The notes under the pieces: generated by a model
The model's input: the letters and a program-made list of their open reading frames with translations, nothing else
What the model was told of the DNA's origin: nothing
Databases searched by the model: none
Translations under genes and position numbers: made by a program
In this document: positions 34,801-44,286 of the stretch, in pieces
How positions within the stretch are numbered: the stretch's first letter is position 1
Layout of the letters: each line of letters opens with the position of its first letter
Assembly: GCF_003852545.1 (NCBI RefSeq)
Contig: NZ_QAJR01000015.1
Coordinates: forward strand, 62,001-126,000
Direction of reading: 5' to 3'
DNA from: Acidovorax sp. FJL06
Lineage (GTDB): Bacteria > Pseudomonadota > Gammaproteobacteria > Burkholderiales > Burkholderiaceae_C
DNA length: 64,000 nt

Positions 34801-37241
34801 CCGACCCGCAATCGCGCGGCTGGCTCGACGGGCTGCAAGAAGCCGTCTGGCTGGTGGATGAGGCGCACCTGCTCATCCTGCAGGCCAATGCCGCTGCCGA
34901 GCGCCTGGCGGGGGTGCTGGTGGCCGACATGGTGGGGACGTCCGTGCTGGGGCTTGCGGCCACCCCCCAGGATATGGCCTTCTGGGCAGAGTCCCCCGAA
35001 GTGATTGCGGCGGGAATCCATTCGCACACCAGCCTGGCGCGCGCCGATGGCCTGCTGGTGCCTGTGGAGCGGCATGTGGCGCGCGTGCCCTGGGGGCAGG
35101 AGGGGCGCACGGCCTTCATGCTGACCATGCTGGACCGCAGCACCCAGGATGCGACCGAGCGTGAGCTGGAAACGCTGCTGTCCGAATTGCGTGCCACGCT
35201 GGATTCTGCTGCCGACGGCATGCTGGTTTGCGGGCTGGACCGCAGCGTGCGCGCCTTCAACCAGCGGCTGGCCCAGCTCTGGGGGCTGCCTCGCAAGCTG
35301 CTTGTGGAGCGTGACGACGCGGCGGTGTATGCCTTCATGGCCAGCCAGGTGGCGGATGCCCGTGCCTACGCCGAGCGCATGGCGGCCATCGAGCGCGAGC
35401 CCATGCAGGAAAGCACCGACATCCTGGAGCTGCGCAGTGGCGCGGTGCTCGAAATGCGCACCGTGCCGCAGTTCCACCAGGGCCGTCCGGTGGGGCGCGT
35501 CCACTCGTACCGCGATATCACCCGGCAGACCGAGATCCAGGCCAGCCTGCGCCTGGCGGCTCGGGTGTTCGAGTCCAGCCTGGATGCCATCTTCATTGCC
35601 GACAGCCAGCACCGCATCATGCGCATGAACCCGGGGTGCGAGCGCCTCGTCGGCCCCGCTGCCAAGGCGTTCGAAGGCTGCACGGCGGCCTCGCTGTTTG
35701 GCGGTGGTTCGGATGCGGCCTTCATGGAGCGGGTGCAGCAGGGCTGGTCGCGCGACGGCTTCTGGGAGGGGGAACTTTGGCTCCCGCGCGACAACGGCGC
35801 CTACTGTGCTGTGCAGCTGTCCTGGGTGGCGCTGCGCGATGAAGAGGGGCTGCTGGTGCAGAGCATCGGTTTCATGCGTGACCTCACGCTGCAGCACGCG
35901 GCGCAAAAGCGCATCGAAGAGCTGGCTTACAGCGACGTGCTCACCGGGCTGCCCAACCGGCTGCTGCTGTCCCAGCGGGTGGACACCGCCATCCAGGGCG
36001 CACGCCATAGCGACACCGGTTTTGCGGTCCTGTTCCTGGACCTGGACCGTTTCAAGATCATCAACGACTCGCTGGGCCATCCTTTTGGCGATCGGGTGCT
36101 GCAACTGGTGGCCGAGCGCCTGCAGACCTGCCTGCGGCAGACCGATATGCTGTGCCGGCTGGGCGGGGACGAGTTCGTCATCTACCTGCATGGCAGCGAC
36201 GCGGCCGTGGCCGAGAGCGTGGCGCGCCGCATCCTGGACGACATGCTCAAGCCCTTCATGCTCGACAGCATGGGTTTCTCGATCCAGTGCAGCATCGGGA
36301 TTGCGCTGTATCCGCAGGATGGGACGACGCTGGACGACCTCATCAAGCAGTCCGACACGGCGATGTACCGGGTCAAGGAGCGGGGGCGAGGCAGCTACGG
36401 CTTCTACCAGCCGCAGATGAATGCCAACCTGCTGGCCCGCATGCAGATGGAACACGCCATGCGCCAGGCGCTGGGCCTGCAGCGCATGGCCGTGTTCTAC
36501 CAGCCGCAGGTCAACATGGCCACGGGGCGCATCACGGGGGCGGAGGCCTTGATCCGTTGGACGGACCCGGAGTTCGGTTCGGTCTCGCCGGGGGTGTTCA
36601 TCCCGCTGGCGGAAGAGTCGGGCTACATCGTGACCCTGGGTGCCTGGGTGATGGAGCAGGCGGTGCGCGAGGCGGCGGTGTGGATGCACAGCGGCATGCC
36701 GATCATGATTTCCGTGAACGTGTCGGCGCTGGAATTTCGCCAGCCCGATTTTGTGGACCGGATCACGCGCTTGCTGGCCGTGCACCAGCTGCCACCGACC
36801 TTGCTGGAGCTGGAACTCACCGAAACCATCCTGCTGCAGGACGCGCAGGAGATGGAGCAGCGCCTGCGGGTGCTGGCCGATCTGGGCATTGGCCTGGCCA
36901 TCGATGACTTTGGTACGGGCTACTCCAGCCTGGCCTACCTCAAGAAGCTGCCGATCCACAAGCTCAAGATCGACCAGTCGTTTGTGCGTGGCCTGCCCGA
37001 CGACGATGGCGACCGGGCCATCGTGAGCGCCATCATCAGCATGGGGCGTGCCATGCACATCGAGGTGGTGGCCGAAGGCGTGGAAACCGAAACCCAGCAG
37101 GCGGTGCTGCAGCAGATGCTGTGCGAGCACTACCAGGGCTTCCTGTGCGCCCCCGGGCTTCCGGCCGACAAGTTCCGCGCCATGCTGCGCGAGCCCCTGC
37201 CGCTGAAGGCGCAGGGCAAGCACCGGCCGATCATCTCGTAA
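34797..37241 (+). CDS. PAS-GGDEF-EAL c-di-GMP turnover protein
   Basis: 814-residue cytoplasmic sensor. Three PAS-like domains (about 8-110, 125-245, 258-370) precede a GGDEF domain with intact GGDEF at 456-460. An EAL domain follows with EAL at 583-585, DDFGTGYSSL, KIDQSFVRG and VVAEGVET. Both catalytic signatures look complete, so it could make or degrade c-di-GMP depending on the PAS signal. GTG start overlaps the HD-GYP stop by 4 bp. Confidence 0.93.
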   Translation: MTDPQSRGWLDGLQEAVWLVDEAHLLILQANAAAERLAGVLVADMVGTSVLGLAATPQDMAFWAESPEVIAAGIHSHTSLARADGLLVPVERHVARVPWGQEGRTAFMLTMLDRSTQDATERELETLLSELRATLDSAADGMLVCGLDRSVRAFNQRLAQLWGLPRKLLVERDDAAVYAFMASQVADARAYAERMAAIEREPMQESTDILELRSGAVLEMRTVPQFHQGRPVGRVHSYRDITRQTEIQASLRLAARVFESSLDAIFIADSQHRIMRMNPGCERLVGPAAKAFEGCTAASLFGGGSDAAFMERVQQGWSRDGFWEGELWLPRDNGAYCAVQLSWVALRDEEGLLVQSIGFMRDLTLQHAAQKRIEELAYSDVLTGLPNRLLLSQRVDTAIQGARHSDTGFAVLFLDLDRFKIINDSLGHPFGDRVLQLVAERLQTCLRQTDMLCRLGGDEFVIYLHGSDAAVAESVARRILDDMLKPFMLDSMGFSIQCSIGIALYPQDGTTLDDLIKQSDTAMYRVKERGRGSYGFYQPQMNANLLARMQMEHAMRQALGLQRMAVFYQPQVNMATGRITGAEALIRWTDPEFGSVSPGVFIPLAEESGYIVTLGAWVMEQAVREAAVWMHSGMPIMISVNVSALEFRQPDFVDRITRLLAVHQLPPTLLELELTETILLQDAQEMEQRLRVLADLGIGLAIDDFGTGYSSLAYLKKLPIHKLKIDQSFVRGLPDDDGDRAIVSAIISMGRAMHIEVVAEGVETETQQAVLQQMLCEHYQGFLCAPGLPADKFRAMLREPLPLKAQGKHRPIIS

Positions 37242-37310
37242 GGCCCGCTGCGCGGGTGGGGTGGGACTCGCATCGGCAAACCCGCCGGAGGCTTCGGTGG
37301 CGTGGCAGCT

Positions 37311-38126
37311 TCAGAGGGCCGCCACGCCCTTCCACAACATGTAGGCCGCCAGGCCAAACAGCAGGGATGCAAACACGCGCTTGAGCTGCTTTACGGGCAG
37401 GCTGTGCGCGGCCTTGGCGCCCAGCGGGGCCGTGAGCACGCTGCAGGTGGCGATCACCGCGAGCGCAGGCAGCCAGACATAGCCCAGGGAGGCTGCGGGC
37501 AAGCCCGCCACGTTCTGCCCGCCCACCACGTAGCCGACCACATTGGCCAGCGCAATCGGAAACCCGAGCGCAGCGCTGGTGGCCACGGCGTTGTGGATGG
37601 GCACGTTGCACCAGGTCATGAATGGCACGCTCACGAACCCGCCGCCCGCGCCGACCAGGCCCGACAGAAAGCCGATCACGCCGCCCGCAGCCACCTGGCC
37701 CGCGCCGTCCGGCATCTGGCGCGTGGGGGCGGGTTTCTTGTCCAGGAACATCTGCGTGGCAGAGAAGCTCACGAACAGGGCGAAGAAGATGGCCAGGAAG
37801 GACCCCTTGAGCAGCGCAAACACGCCCAGGCTGGCAACGAACCCGCCCAGCACAATGCCGGGCGCCAGGCGCTTCACGATGTCCCAGCGCACCGCACCCC
37901 GCTTGTGGTGGGCCCGCACGCTGGAGACCGAGGTGAACATGATGGTGGCCATCGACGTGGCAATCGCCATCTTCACCGCCAGGTCCGGCGCAACCTTCTG
38001 CGCCCCCAGGATGTAGGTCATGAAGGGCACCAGCAGCATGCCGCCGCCAATGCCCAGCAGCCCGGCGAGAAAGCCCGTGGCCAGGCCCAGCACACCGAGT
38101 TCAACGATCAGAAGGGGGTCCAGCAT
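37311..38126 (-). CDS. TSUP-family (TauE/SafE) permease
   Basis: 271-residue inner-membrane protein with about eight helices and two internally similar halves. Each half has the family motif (ATGFLAGLLGIGGGMLLVP and GFLSGLVGAGGGFVSVP). TSUP proteins move sulfur-containing or small organic anions; the substrate is unknown. It is convergent with the EAL gene and downstream of the 6S RNA gene on the same strand. Confidence 0.88.
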   Translation of the reverse strand: MLDPLLIVELGVLGLATGFLAGLLGIGGGMLLVPFMTYILGAQKVAPDLAVKMAIATSMATIMFTSVSSVRAHHKRGAVRWDIVKRLAPGIVLGGFVASLGVFALLKGSFLAIFFALFVSFSATQMFLDKKPAPTRQMPDGAGQVAAGGVIGFLSGLVGAGGGFVSVPFMTWCNVPIHNAVATSAALGFPIALANVVGYVVGGQNVAGLPAASLGYVWLPALAVIATCSVLTAPLGAKAAHSLPVKQLKRVFASLLFGLAAYMLWKGVAAL

Positions 38127-38251
38127 GGTGCAATGAATGGAGGGGAAAAGGCGAGGCGGTGACGCAGCGAGGCCGGGAGTGCAGGCGTCCGGGCCCTGTC
38201 GGGGCTGCTGCTGCGGTGGCGTGCGACGACGGGGGCATGGGGAAGGAAGAG

Positions 38252-38428
38252 GGTGTCTGCGAATGCCACCGGACTCTCATCCTGAACCGGGGGTTCAGGT
38301 GGGCGAGGGCAGCCAAGCGTTGGGTTCATCTGACGCGAGATGATCACGCTCACCGGGCGATGTACCAAGCCCGAGCTCGTTGAGCATTGGTTCAAGGAAA
38401 TATAAAGCCCGGCGGCTTCGCAGACCCC
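38252..38428 (-). ncRNA. ssrS: 6S RNA
   Basis: Roughly 177-nt RNA downstream of zapA, the conserved site of ssrS. The 5' end (GGGGTCTGCGAAGCC...) pairs over about 28 positions with the 3' end (...GGTGGCATTCGCAGACACC), forming the long closing stem. The 3' half carries the 6S-like segment CACCTGAACC...GGTTCAGG, matching the E. coli CACCTTGAACC...GGGTTCAAGG hairpin. A perfect TACAAT -10 (plus-strand 38432-38437) lies just upstream of the 5' end. 6S RNA binds sigma70 RNA polymerase and adjusts transcription in stationary phase. Ends are approximate. Confidence 0.88.
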
Positions 38429-38575
38429 TTCATTGTAGGCGCTTGCGGCAGGCGTTGCGGGCGGGGCAGAGCAAAAGCCTGCAGGCCTGCGTGGGGCGGG
38501 CTTGCCGGGCATGTGGCACGCGGCACCGCCCGGCGCTGGACGCTGCTGGCTGGCGAGGGGCGCCGCAGCGCCGCG

Positions 38576-38953
38576 TCAGAGCAGGCGGCCGTCGTCGCCC
38601 AGGGCCTGGTCCAGGCGTTGCACCAGCGCGTTCAGGCGCTGGTTGTCGTCTTCTGGCAGCAGGGATTCCTGCGGCCCCGAGGCGGAGGTGGCCGTTGCCT
38701 GGCCGGCTGCGGCCGCCGCTTTGGCTGCAGAGCCGGCGGCGAGGTCGGCCGCCTCGCGGTCGGCGATCTCGAAGGCCAGGTTCAGGGCGGCCAGCACGGC
38801 GATGCGTTCGCGGGCGCGCACCTTGCCGGCATCGCGGATGCGGGTCATGGCGGTATCGACACGCTCCACGGCATCCAGCAGGCGGCTTTCGCGGCCCTCG
38901 GGGCAGGTCAGCAGGTAGCTTTGCTGCAGGATCTGCACCTCGATTTGCTTCAT
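38576..38953 (-). CDS. zapA: cell division protein ZapA
   Basis: 125-residue ZapA. The N-terminal domain MKQIEVQILQQSYLLTCPEG and the helix LLDAVERVDTAMTRIRDAGKVRARERIAVLAALNLAFE (quoted in part) match the family. The Ala-rich spacer and C-terminal helix are longer than in E. coli. It bundles FtsZ filaments at midcell. It is coupled to the upstream coiled-coil gene (ATGA overlap) and followed by ssrS. Confidence 0.92.
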   Translation of the reverse strand: MKQIEVQILQQSYLLTCPEGRESRLLDAVERVDTAMTRIRDAGKVRARERIAVLAALNLAFEIADREAADLAAGSAAKAAAAAGQATATSASGPQESLLPEDDNQRLNALVQRLDQALGDDGRLL

Positions 38954-39174
38954 TCGGCTTCTTTCGTGAGCGGCGCGGCCGCGGGAAGGCGTTCGAGCAG
39001 GGCATCCACACGGGCTCGTGCCGCACTCAGGCGCGACTTGAGCGAGTCCCGCTCCTGGGTCAGGGCGGCCACCTGGTCCGTCAGCAGGGCATTGGTGCGT
39101 TGCAGTTCGGCATGGCGCAGCAGCAGGCGCTCAACGCGATCGGCGATCTGGTCGGTGGGGGACGGTATTGCCAT
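38950..39174 (-). CDS. small coiled-coil protein upstream of zapA
   Basis: 74-residue protein, nearly all coiled coil (about 8-62: QIADRVERLLLRHAELQRTN, then ALLTDQVAALTQERDSLKSR). It resembles the ZapB-like/TIGR02449 small family found next to zapA in beta- and gammaproteobacteria. Start is at MAIPSPTDQIA; the frame upstream is non-coding. Its position suggests a role with ZapA in division. Confidence 0.8.
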   Translation of the reverse strand: MAIPSPTDQIADRVERLLLRHAELQRTNALLTDQVAALTQERDSLKSRLSAARARVDALLERLPAAAPLTKEAE

Positions 39175-39225
39175 ACAGCCCCCGATTGTAGGGTTGGCGG
39201 TTGTAAACGGTCGTAAAATCCCGCT

Positions 39226-39437
39226 GTTGGTGCTCGCGGTGTGGTTCACATGCTGCAGTTCAACGGGAAGCAGGGAGGCACGGCCGCACAGGGCCGTCCC
39301 CAGCCTGCGCTGCCCCCGCAACGGTCAGCGGACGAATCACCCGATTCTCTCTCCAACCACATGCCACTGGACGCCTTGAACAAGTGTCTGGGAAGGCTTT
39401 GGGGAGTGTTCCGCCAGCCCGGATACCGGCCAACACG
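39226..39437 (+). promoter_or_regulatory. cobalamin riboswitch
   Basis: Consensus elements occur in order: GGTGCTCG near the 5' end, AACGGGAAGCAGGGAGGC, TGCCCCCGCAACGGT (39311-39325), ATGCCACTGG (39361-39370), TGGGAAGGC and the B12 box AGCCCGGATACCGGCC (39416-39431). The btuB start lies about 95 bp downstream. Adenosylcobalamin binding should shut down btuB and the following operon. The region between riboswitch and btuB has short hairpins but no T-run terminator, so translational control is likely. Confidence 0.95.
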
Positions 39438-39531
39438 GTGGCTGCGTGCGCCTTTTCGGAGGTGCTGCGCGGCTGTATCACCCACATGCTGGCGGGAGGC
39501 CGGCCCGGGTTGTTTGTTGACGATGATCCCC

Positions 39532-41415
39532 ATGAAAATCCGTACCCTTCGTGCGCGCCCTGCGGCGTCGCTGCGCGTGCCCGCCGGGCGCCTGGCCCTG
39601 TTGACCCTGGCAGTCGGCGGCGCCTGCAGCGCCCTGGCACAGACCGCGCCCGGCGCTGGTGAACTGCTGGCCCAGAACCTGCGTACCCCCCAGCTCAGCG
39701 AAACCGTGGTGGCCGCCACGCGCACGCCGCAGCCCCTCACCGACCTGGTGGCCGATGTCTCCGTCGTGGACCGCCAGACCATTGAAACCAGTGGCGCCAC
39801 CGGCCTGGCCGACCTGCTGGCCCGCCTGCCGGGCGTGGAGTTCTCGCGCAACGGCGGCCCTGGCACGACCACGGGGGTGTTCCTGCGCGGCGCCGAATCG
39901 CGTTTCACGGCGGTGTATATCGACGGGGTGCGCATGGATTCGCAGTCCACCGGCGGCGCGCCGTGGGAGAGCATTCCGCTCGGTCTCATCGACCGCATCG
40001 AAGTGCTGCGCGGCCCGGCCGGCGCCGTGTATGGATCGGACGCCATGGGCGGCGTGGTGCAGATCTTCACCAAGCGCGGCGAGAACGGCACGGCGCCCTA
40101 TGTGGGCGTGGGCGTGGGCAGCCACCACACCTCCAAGGTCGAGGCGGGCATCAGCGGCGCCAGCGGCACGCTGGACTACGCGCTGGGCCTGGCGCGTGAG
40201 AACAGCAAGGGCTTCAACGCCCGCCCCATCGCCGGCCAGAACCCGGACCGCGACGGCTACCGCAGCACCGCAGGCCACGCCCGCGTGGGCCTGCAGGTGG
40301 ATGCCGTGCACCGCCTCGAAGGCACGCTGATGGTCAACGACACCAACAGCGGCTACGACAACGGCCTGGGCAAGGACGACCGCAGCCTGCACACCATGCA
40401 CGCCCTGGGCCTGAACTGGAGCGCGCAGTGGAACAGCGCCTACAAGACGCGCTTTTCCATCACCGATTCGCGCGATGAATACGAAACCCGCCCCTCGCCC
40501 TACCTGACCGACACGCGCCTGCGCGGCTACTACTTCCAGAACGAATACCGCCAGGGCCCGCACCTGGTCACGGCCGCGCTGGAGCGCCGCGAAGACCGCC
40601 TGGAGAACAAGCCCATCGACGCCAAGCGCTCGCAGGATGCGCTGGCCCTGGGCTACGGTTTCAACGCCGCAGGCCACACGGTGCAGCTCAATGTGCGCCA
40701 CGACTCCGACAGCGAGTTCGGCGGCAAGGGCACCGGCAGCGCGGCCTATGGCTATGCGATCACTCCACAGTGGCGTGCCACGGCCTCGGTGGGCACGGCC
40801 TTCCGGGCGCCCACGCTGTACCACCGCTTCAGCGAGTATGGCCTGGCCACGCTGCGCCCCGAAAGCAGCCGCAATGCCGAGCTGGCGCTGCGCTACGCCG
40901 AGGGCAACAGCACCTTCTCGGCCACGCTGTTCCGCAACCGCGTGAGCAACCTGATCTCCTTTGGCGGCGCGGGTGCTTGTGTCTCGAAATTCGGCTGCTA
41001 TGCCAACACTGCGCGGGCCGAGTACAAGGGCGTGACGTTCGCTGGCACGCACCGCGTGGGCGATGTGCAGCTGCATGGCTCCATCGATCTGCAGCGCCCG
41101 CGCGACCTGGACACCGGCAAGCAGCTGGCGCGCCGCGCCAAGCAGCACGCCACCTTCGGTGCCGACACGCGCCTGGCGGGCTGGACCGTGGGCGCCGAAG
41201 TGCAGGCTTCGGGCCGCCGCTTCGACACCGTGGCCAACACCAATGTGCTGAGCGGCTATGCGCTGGTCAACCTGTACGCCAGCACCCGCATTGCGCGCGA
41301 CTACACCTTGCTCGCCCGCATCGACAACCTGGCCGACAAGGACTACCAGCTGGCCCGCACTTACGCCACCGCAGGCCGCACGGTCTACGTCGGTGTGAAG
41401 TGGGCACCACAGTGA
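39532..41415 (+). CDS. btuB: TonB-dependent cobalamin receptor
   Basis: 627-residue outer-membrane receptor. A signal peptide (to about SALAQ, residue 36) is followed by a TonB-box-like segment (QLSETVVAAT), a plug domain with PGVEFSRNGGPGTTTGVFLRG, and a 22-strand barrel ending in VYVGVKW. The riboswitch directly upstream and btuFCD downstream identify it as BtuB. A start at 39523 (adds Met-Ile-Pro) is possible. It ends 4 bp inside cobB. Confidence 0.92.
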   Translation: MKIRTLRARPAASLRVPAGRLALLTLAVGGACSALAQTAPGAGELLAQNLRTPQLSETVVAATRTPQPLTDLVADVSVVDRQTIETSGATGLADLLARLPGVEFSRNGGPGTTTGVFLRGAESRFTAVYIDGVRMDSQSTGGAPWESIPLGLIDRIEVLRGPAGAVYGSDAMGGVVQIFTKRGENGTAPYVGVGVGSHHTSKVEAGISGASGTLDYALGLARENSKGFNARPIAGQNPDRDGYRSTAGHARVGLQVDAVHRLEGTLMVNDTNSGYDNGLGKDDRSLHTMHALGLNWSAQWNSAYKTRFSITDSRDEYETRPSPYLTDTRLRGYYFQNEYRQGPHLVTAALERREDRLENKPIDAKRSQDALALGYGFNAAGHTVQLNVRHDSDSEFGGKGTGSAAYGYAITPQWRATASVGTAFRAPTLYHRFSEYGLATLRPESSRNAELALRYAEGNSTFSATLFRNRVSNLISFGGAGACVSKFGCYANTARAEYKGVTFAGTHRVGDVQLHGSIDLQRPRDLDTGKQLARRAKQHATFGADTRLAGWTVGAEVQASGRRFDTVANTNVLSGYALVNLYASTRIARDYTLLARIDNLADKDYQLARTYATAGRTVYVGVKWAPQ

Positions 41416-42800
41416 CCCTGGCGGCCTCTGCCACTGCCGCTGCCCGCTGCCCGGCGCTGCTGATCGCAGCACCGGCCTCCGGGCAGGGCAAGACCACCGT
41501 CACCGCCGCCCTGGCGCGCCTGCATGCGCGCCAGGGTCGGCGCGTGCGGGTGTTCAAGTGCGGGCCGGATTTTCTGGACCCGCACTGGCACCAGCTGGCC
41601 AGCGGCGCACCCGTGCACCAGCTTGACCTGTGGATGAACGGCGAGGCCGACTGTGCGCAGCGCCTGCATGACGCTGCACGCGAGTCCGACCTGGTCCTCA
41701 TCGAAGGCGTGATGGGCCTGTTTGATGGCAGCCCCAGCGCGGCCGACCTGGCCCGGCACTTCGGCGTGCCGGTGCTGGCGGTGGTCGATGCCTCGGCCAT
41801 GGCGGGCACCTTTGGCGCGCTGGCCTTTGGCCTGCGCCACTACCGCCCCGGACTGCCCTGGGCGGGGGTGCTGGCCAACCGCGTGGGCAGTGCGCGCCAT
41901 GCCGACATGCTCCGCGATGGCTTGCACGACGCGGATGACTGGATGGGGGCGCTGATGCGCGTGCAGGCCACGGGCACGGCGCCCGCTGCGGGCAAGGCTG
42001 CTGCCGCACTGCTGCCCGAACGCCACCTGGGCCTGGTGGCCGCGCATGAGCTGCCCGACAGCCTGCAGCGGCTGGACGCCGCCGCCGACGCGCTGGCCGC
42101 CACGCCCCAGGGCCAGATGACGCCGGAGGACCTGCAGCGCTGGGCCGTGGACTTTCCGGCACCCGCCTCGGCGCCCGCCGTGCCGCCCTTGCTGGCGGGC
42201 CGCACGGTGGCCGTGGCGCGCGATGCCGCGTTCTGTTTTATCTATGCCGCCAATGTGTTGTGCCTCACGCAGATGGGCGCACGCGTGGTGTTCTTCTCGC
42301 CCTTGCACGATGCGGCGCTGCCCGACTGCGATGCGGTGTGGCTGCCCGGCGGCTACCCCGAGCTGCATACCGCGCAGATCGCTGCCAACACCGGCATGCG
42401 GGCCAGCCTGCGCGCCCATGCAGCCGCAGGCAAGCCCCTGTGGGCCGAGTGCGGCGGCATGATGGCGCTGTGCGAATCCATCACCCTGGCCGACGGCGGC
42501 ACGGCCCCGCTGTGGGGGCTGCTGCCCGGCCGCGTGGCCATGCAAAAACGCCTGGCGGCGCTCGGCCCGCAGCAACTGGCAGTGGCGGGGCACACCTTGC
42601 GCGGCCACACCTTCCACTATTCGACCTGCGACAGCAGCGCCCCCGTGGTGGCCCGCACGGCCCACCCGAACGAGGCGGCCGCGCCAGATGCGGGTGAGGC
42701 GCTGTACCAGCTGGGCAGCATCCACGCCAGCTATTTCCACGCCTGGTTTCCGTCCAGCCCCGAGGCGGTGGCGCATTTGCTGGGGGCGGCATCCGAATGA
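41412..42800 (+). CDS. cobB: cobyrinic acid a,c-diamide synthase
   Basis: 462-residue CobB/CbiA, which amidates the a and c side chains of (hydrogeno)byrinic acid with ATP and glutamine. The N-terminal P-loop domain reads LLIAAPASGQGKTTVTAAL, with FKCGPDFLDP and EGVMGLFDG. The C-terminal class I glutaminase domain has WAECGGMMALCES (nucleophile Cys) and GHTFHYS (His). GTG start overlaps the btuB stop (GTGA). Together with cobQ it implies that the cell can process incomplete corrinoids. Confidence 0.93.
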   Translation: MTLAASATAAARCPALLIAAPASGQGKTTVTAALARLHARQGRRVRVFKCGPDFLDPHWHQLASGAPVHQLDLWMNGEADCAQRLHDAARESDLVLIEGVMGLFDGSPSAADLARHFGVPVLAVVDASAMAGTFGALAFGLRHYRPGLPWAGVLANRVGSARHADMLRDGLHDADDWMGALMRVQATGTAPAAGKAAAALLPERHLGLVAAHELPDSLQRLDAAADALAATPQGQMTPEDLQRWAVDFPAPASAPAVPPLLAGRTVAVARDAAFCFIYAANVLCLTQMGARVVFFSPLHDAALPDCDAVWLPGGYPELHTAQIAANTGMRASLRAHAAAGKPLWAECGGMMALCESITLADGGTAPLWGLLPGRVAMQKRLAALGPQQLAVAGHTLRGHTFHYSTCDSSAPVVARTAHPNEAAAPDAGEALYQLGSIHASYFHAWFPSSPEAVAHLLGAASE

Positions 42801-43384
42801 CCATCACCACCGAACTCATCCTGGGCGGCCAGAAAAGCGGCAAGTCCCGCCGCGCCGAGCTGCTGGCGCGCGACTGGCTGGCGCAATCCGCCGACCACCG
42901 TGCCGTGCTCGTTGCCACGGGTGAGGCTTGGGACGACGAGATGCGCGAGCGCATCGCCCGCCACCAGCGCGACCGGGCCGAGCGCGTGCCGGGTCTGCAA
43001 ACGGTGGAAGAACCGCACGACGTGGCTGCAGCCCTGGTGCGGCTCGGCACGCCGCAGACCCTGCTGGTGGTGGACTGCCTCACGCTGTGGCTCACCCACT
43101 GGACCATGCCCCTGGGTGTGGATGTCATGAATTTTGAACAAAAACAGGCCCTTGGGCGCAACTGGCAAGCGCAAGCTGCTCTGTTTTTGGAAGCGGTTCG
43201 GAAATCCCCCGGCCCCGTTGTTCTGGTGGGCAACGAAATTGGCCTGGGGGTGATCCCGATGGGGCGCGAGGTGCGCGCCTTTGTCGATGCGCTGGGCACG
43301 TTCAACCAGCAGGTGGCCCAGGTGTGCCCCCGTGTCACGCTGATGGCGGCAGGCCTGCCTCTTACCTTGAAAGAACCCCGCTGA
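42797..43384 (+). CDS. cobU: adenosylcobinamide kinase/guanylyltransferase
   Basis: 195-residue bifunctional enzyme making AdoCbi-GDP. P-loop GGQKSGKSRRAELLA is at about 10-24; VDCLTLWLTHW and VGNEIGLGVIPM are diagnostic. ATGA overlap with cobB. Residues about 112-133 (NFEQKQALGRNWQAQAALFL) are encoded by a dispersed palindromic repeat in a loop where family members vary. Confidence 0.95.
   Translation: MTITTELILGGQKSGKSRRAELLARDWLAQSADHRAVLVATGEAWDDEMRERIARHQRDRAERVPGLQTVEEPHDVAAALVRLGTPQTLLVVDCLTLWLTHWTMPLGVDVMNFEQKQALGRNWQAQAALFLEAVRKSPGPVVLVGNEIGLGVIPMGREVRAFVDALGTFNQQVAQVCPRVTLMAAGLPLTLKEPR
43127..43192 (+). repeat. dispersed palindromic element, copy F (inside cobU)
   Basis: Core CAGGCCCTTGGGCGC, loop, AAGCGCAAGCTGCTCTGTTT aligns with copy B. 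It begins ATGAATTTTGA, like copy D. It is in frame within cobU. Confidence 0.6.
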
Positions 43385-44286
43385 TGAAACCAACCCCCGT
43401 GCGCCGCATTCTGTGGGTGGTCGCCATCCTGGTGCTGCTGGGCCTGCTCATGGCCGGGCTGGCGCGTGCGCAGCCCGTGCATATCAAGGACGACCGGGGC
43501 CGCGAGGTCTCGCTGCCCCGCCCCCCGCAGCGCATCGTGAGCCTGCTGCCGTCGTTGACCGAAAGCGTGTGCGAGCTGGAGCAATGCCACCGGCTCGTGG
43601 GGGTGGACCGCTATTCCAACTGGCCCGAGGCAGTGATCGGCAAACTGCCCAAGGTGGGCGGCGGCATCGATCCGAGCATTGAGGCCATCGTGGCGCTCAA
43701 GCCCGATGTGGTGCTGATGTCCGTCAGCTCGCGCGCCAGTGACCGGCTGGAGGCGCTGGGCCTCACGGTGGTGCAGCTGGAGCCCAAGACCCATGCCGAT
43801 GTGCGCCGCGTGCTGGGCACCGTGAGCGACCTGCTCGGCGTGCCCCGTGCGCAGGGCGCCGACCGCCTCTGGCGCGTGATCGACGCGGGCGTGCAGGCGG
43901 CGGCGCAGTCCCTGCCGCCCCAGGCCAAGAATGTGCGCGTGTACTTCGAGGTGAGCCGGGGGCCTTATGCGGCGGGCGAGGCCTCGTTCATCGGCGAATC
44001 GCTCACCCGGCTGGGCGTGCGCAACGTGGTGCCGGCATCGCTCGGGCCGTTTCCGCGCCTGAACCCCGAGTTCGTGGTGCGCGCCAACCCCGACATCATC
44101 ATGATCGGCAACCGCAGCATGCAGGCCATGGTGCCGTACCCCGGCTGGGCCAGCATGCGCGCTATTGCGCAGAACCGGCTGTGCGTGTTCGGCCCCGGCG
44201 AGTCCGACGTGGTGGTGCGCCCCGGCCCGCGCATGGCCGAAGCGGCGCGCATCATGGCGCGCTGCATTGCGGACAAGGCACCATGA
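43384..44286 (+). CDS. btuF: periplasmic cobalamin-binding protein
   Basis: 300-residue class III solute-binding protein. A signal or anchor helix (about 8-29, ending LARAQ) precedes the family start RIVSLLPSLTESVCELEQ; VGVDRYSNWPE, KPDVVL and NPEFVVRANPDIIMIGN follow. It delivers B12 or cobinamide to BtuCD. ATGA overlaps on both sides. Confidence 0.92.
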   Translation: MKPTPVRRILWVVAILVLLGLLMAGLARAQPVHIKDDRGREVSLPRPPQRIVSLLPSLTESVCELEQCHRLVGVDRYSNWPEAVIGKLPKVGGGIDPSIEAIVALKPDVVLMSVSSRASDRLEALGLTVVQLEPKTHADVRRVLGTVSDLLGVPRAQGADRLWRVIDAGVQAAAQSLPPQAKNVRVYFEVSRGPYAAGEASFIGESLTRLGVRNVVPASLGPFPRLNPEFVVRANPDIIMIGNRSMQAMVPYPGWASMRAIAQNRLCVFGPGESDVVVRPGPRMAEAARIMARCIADKAP

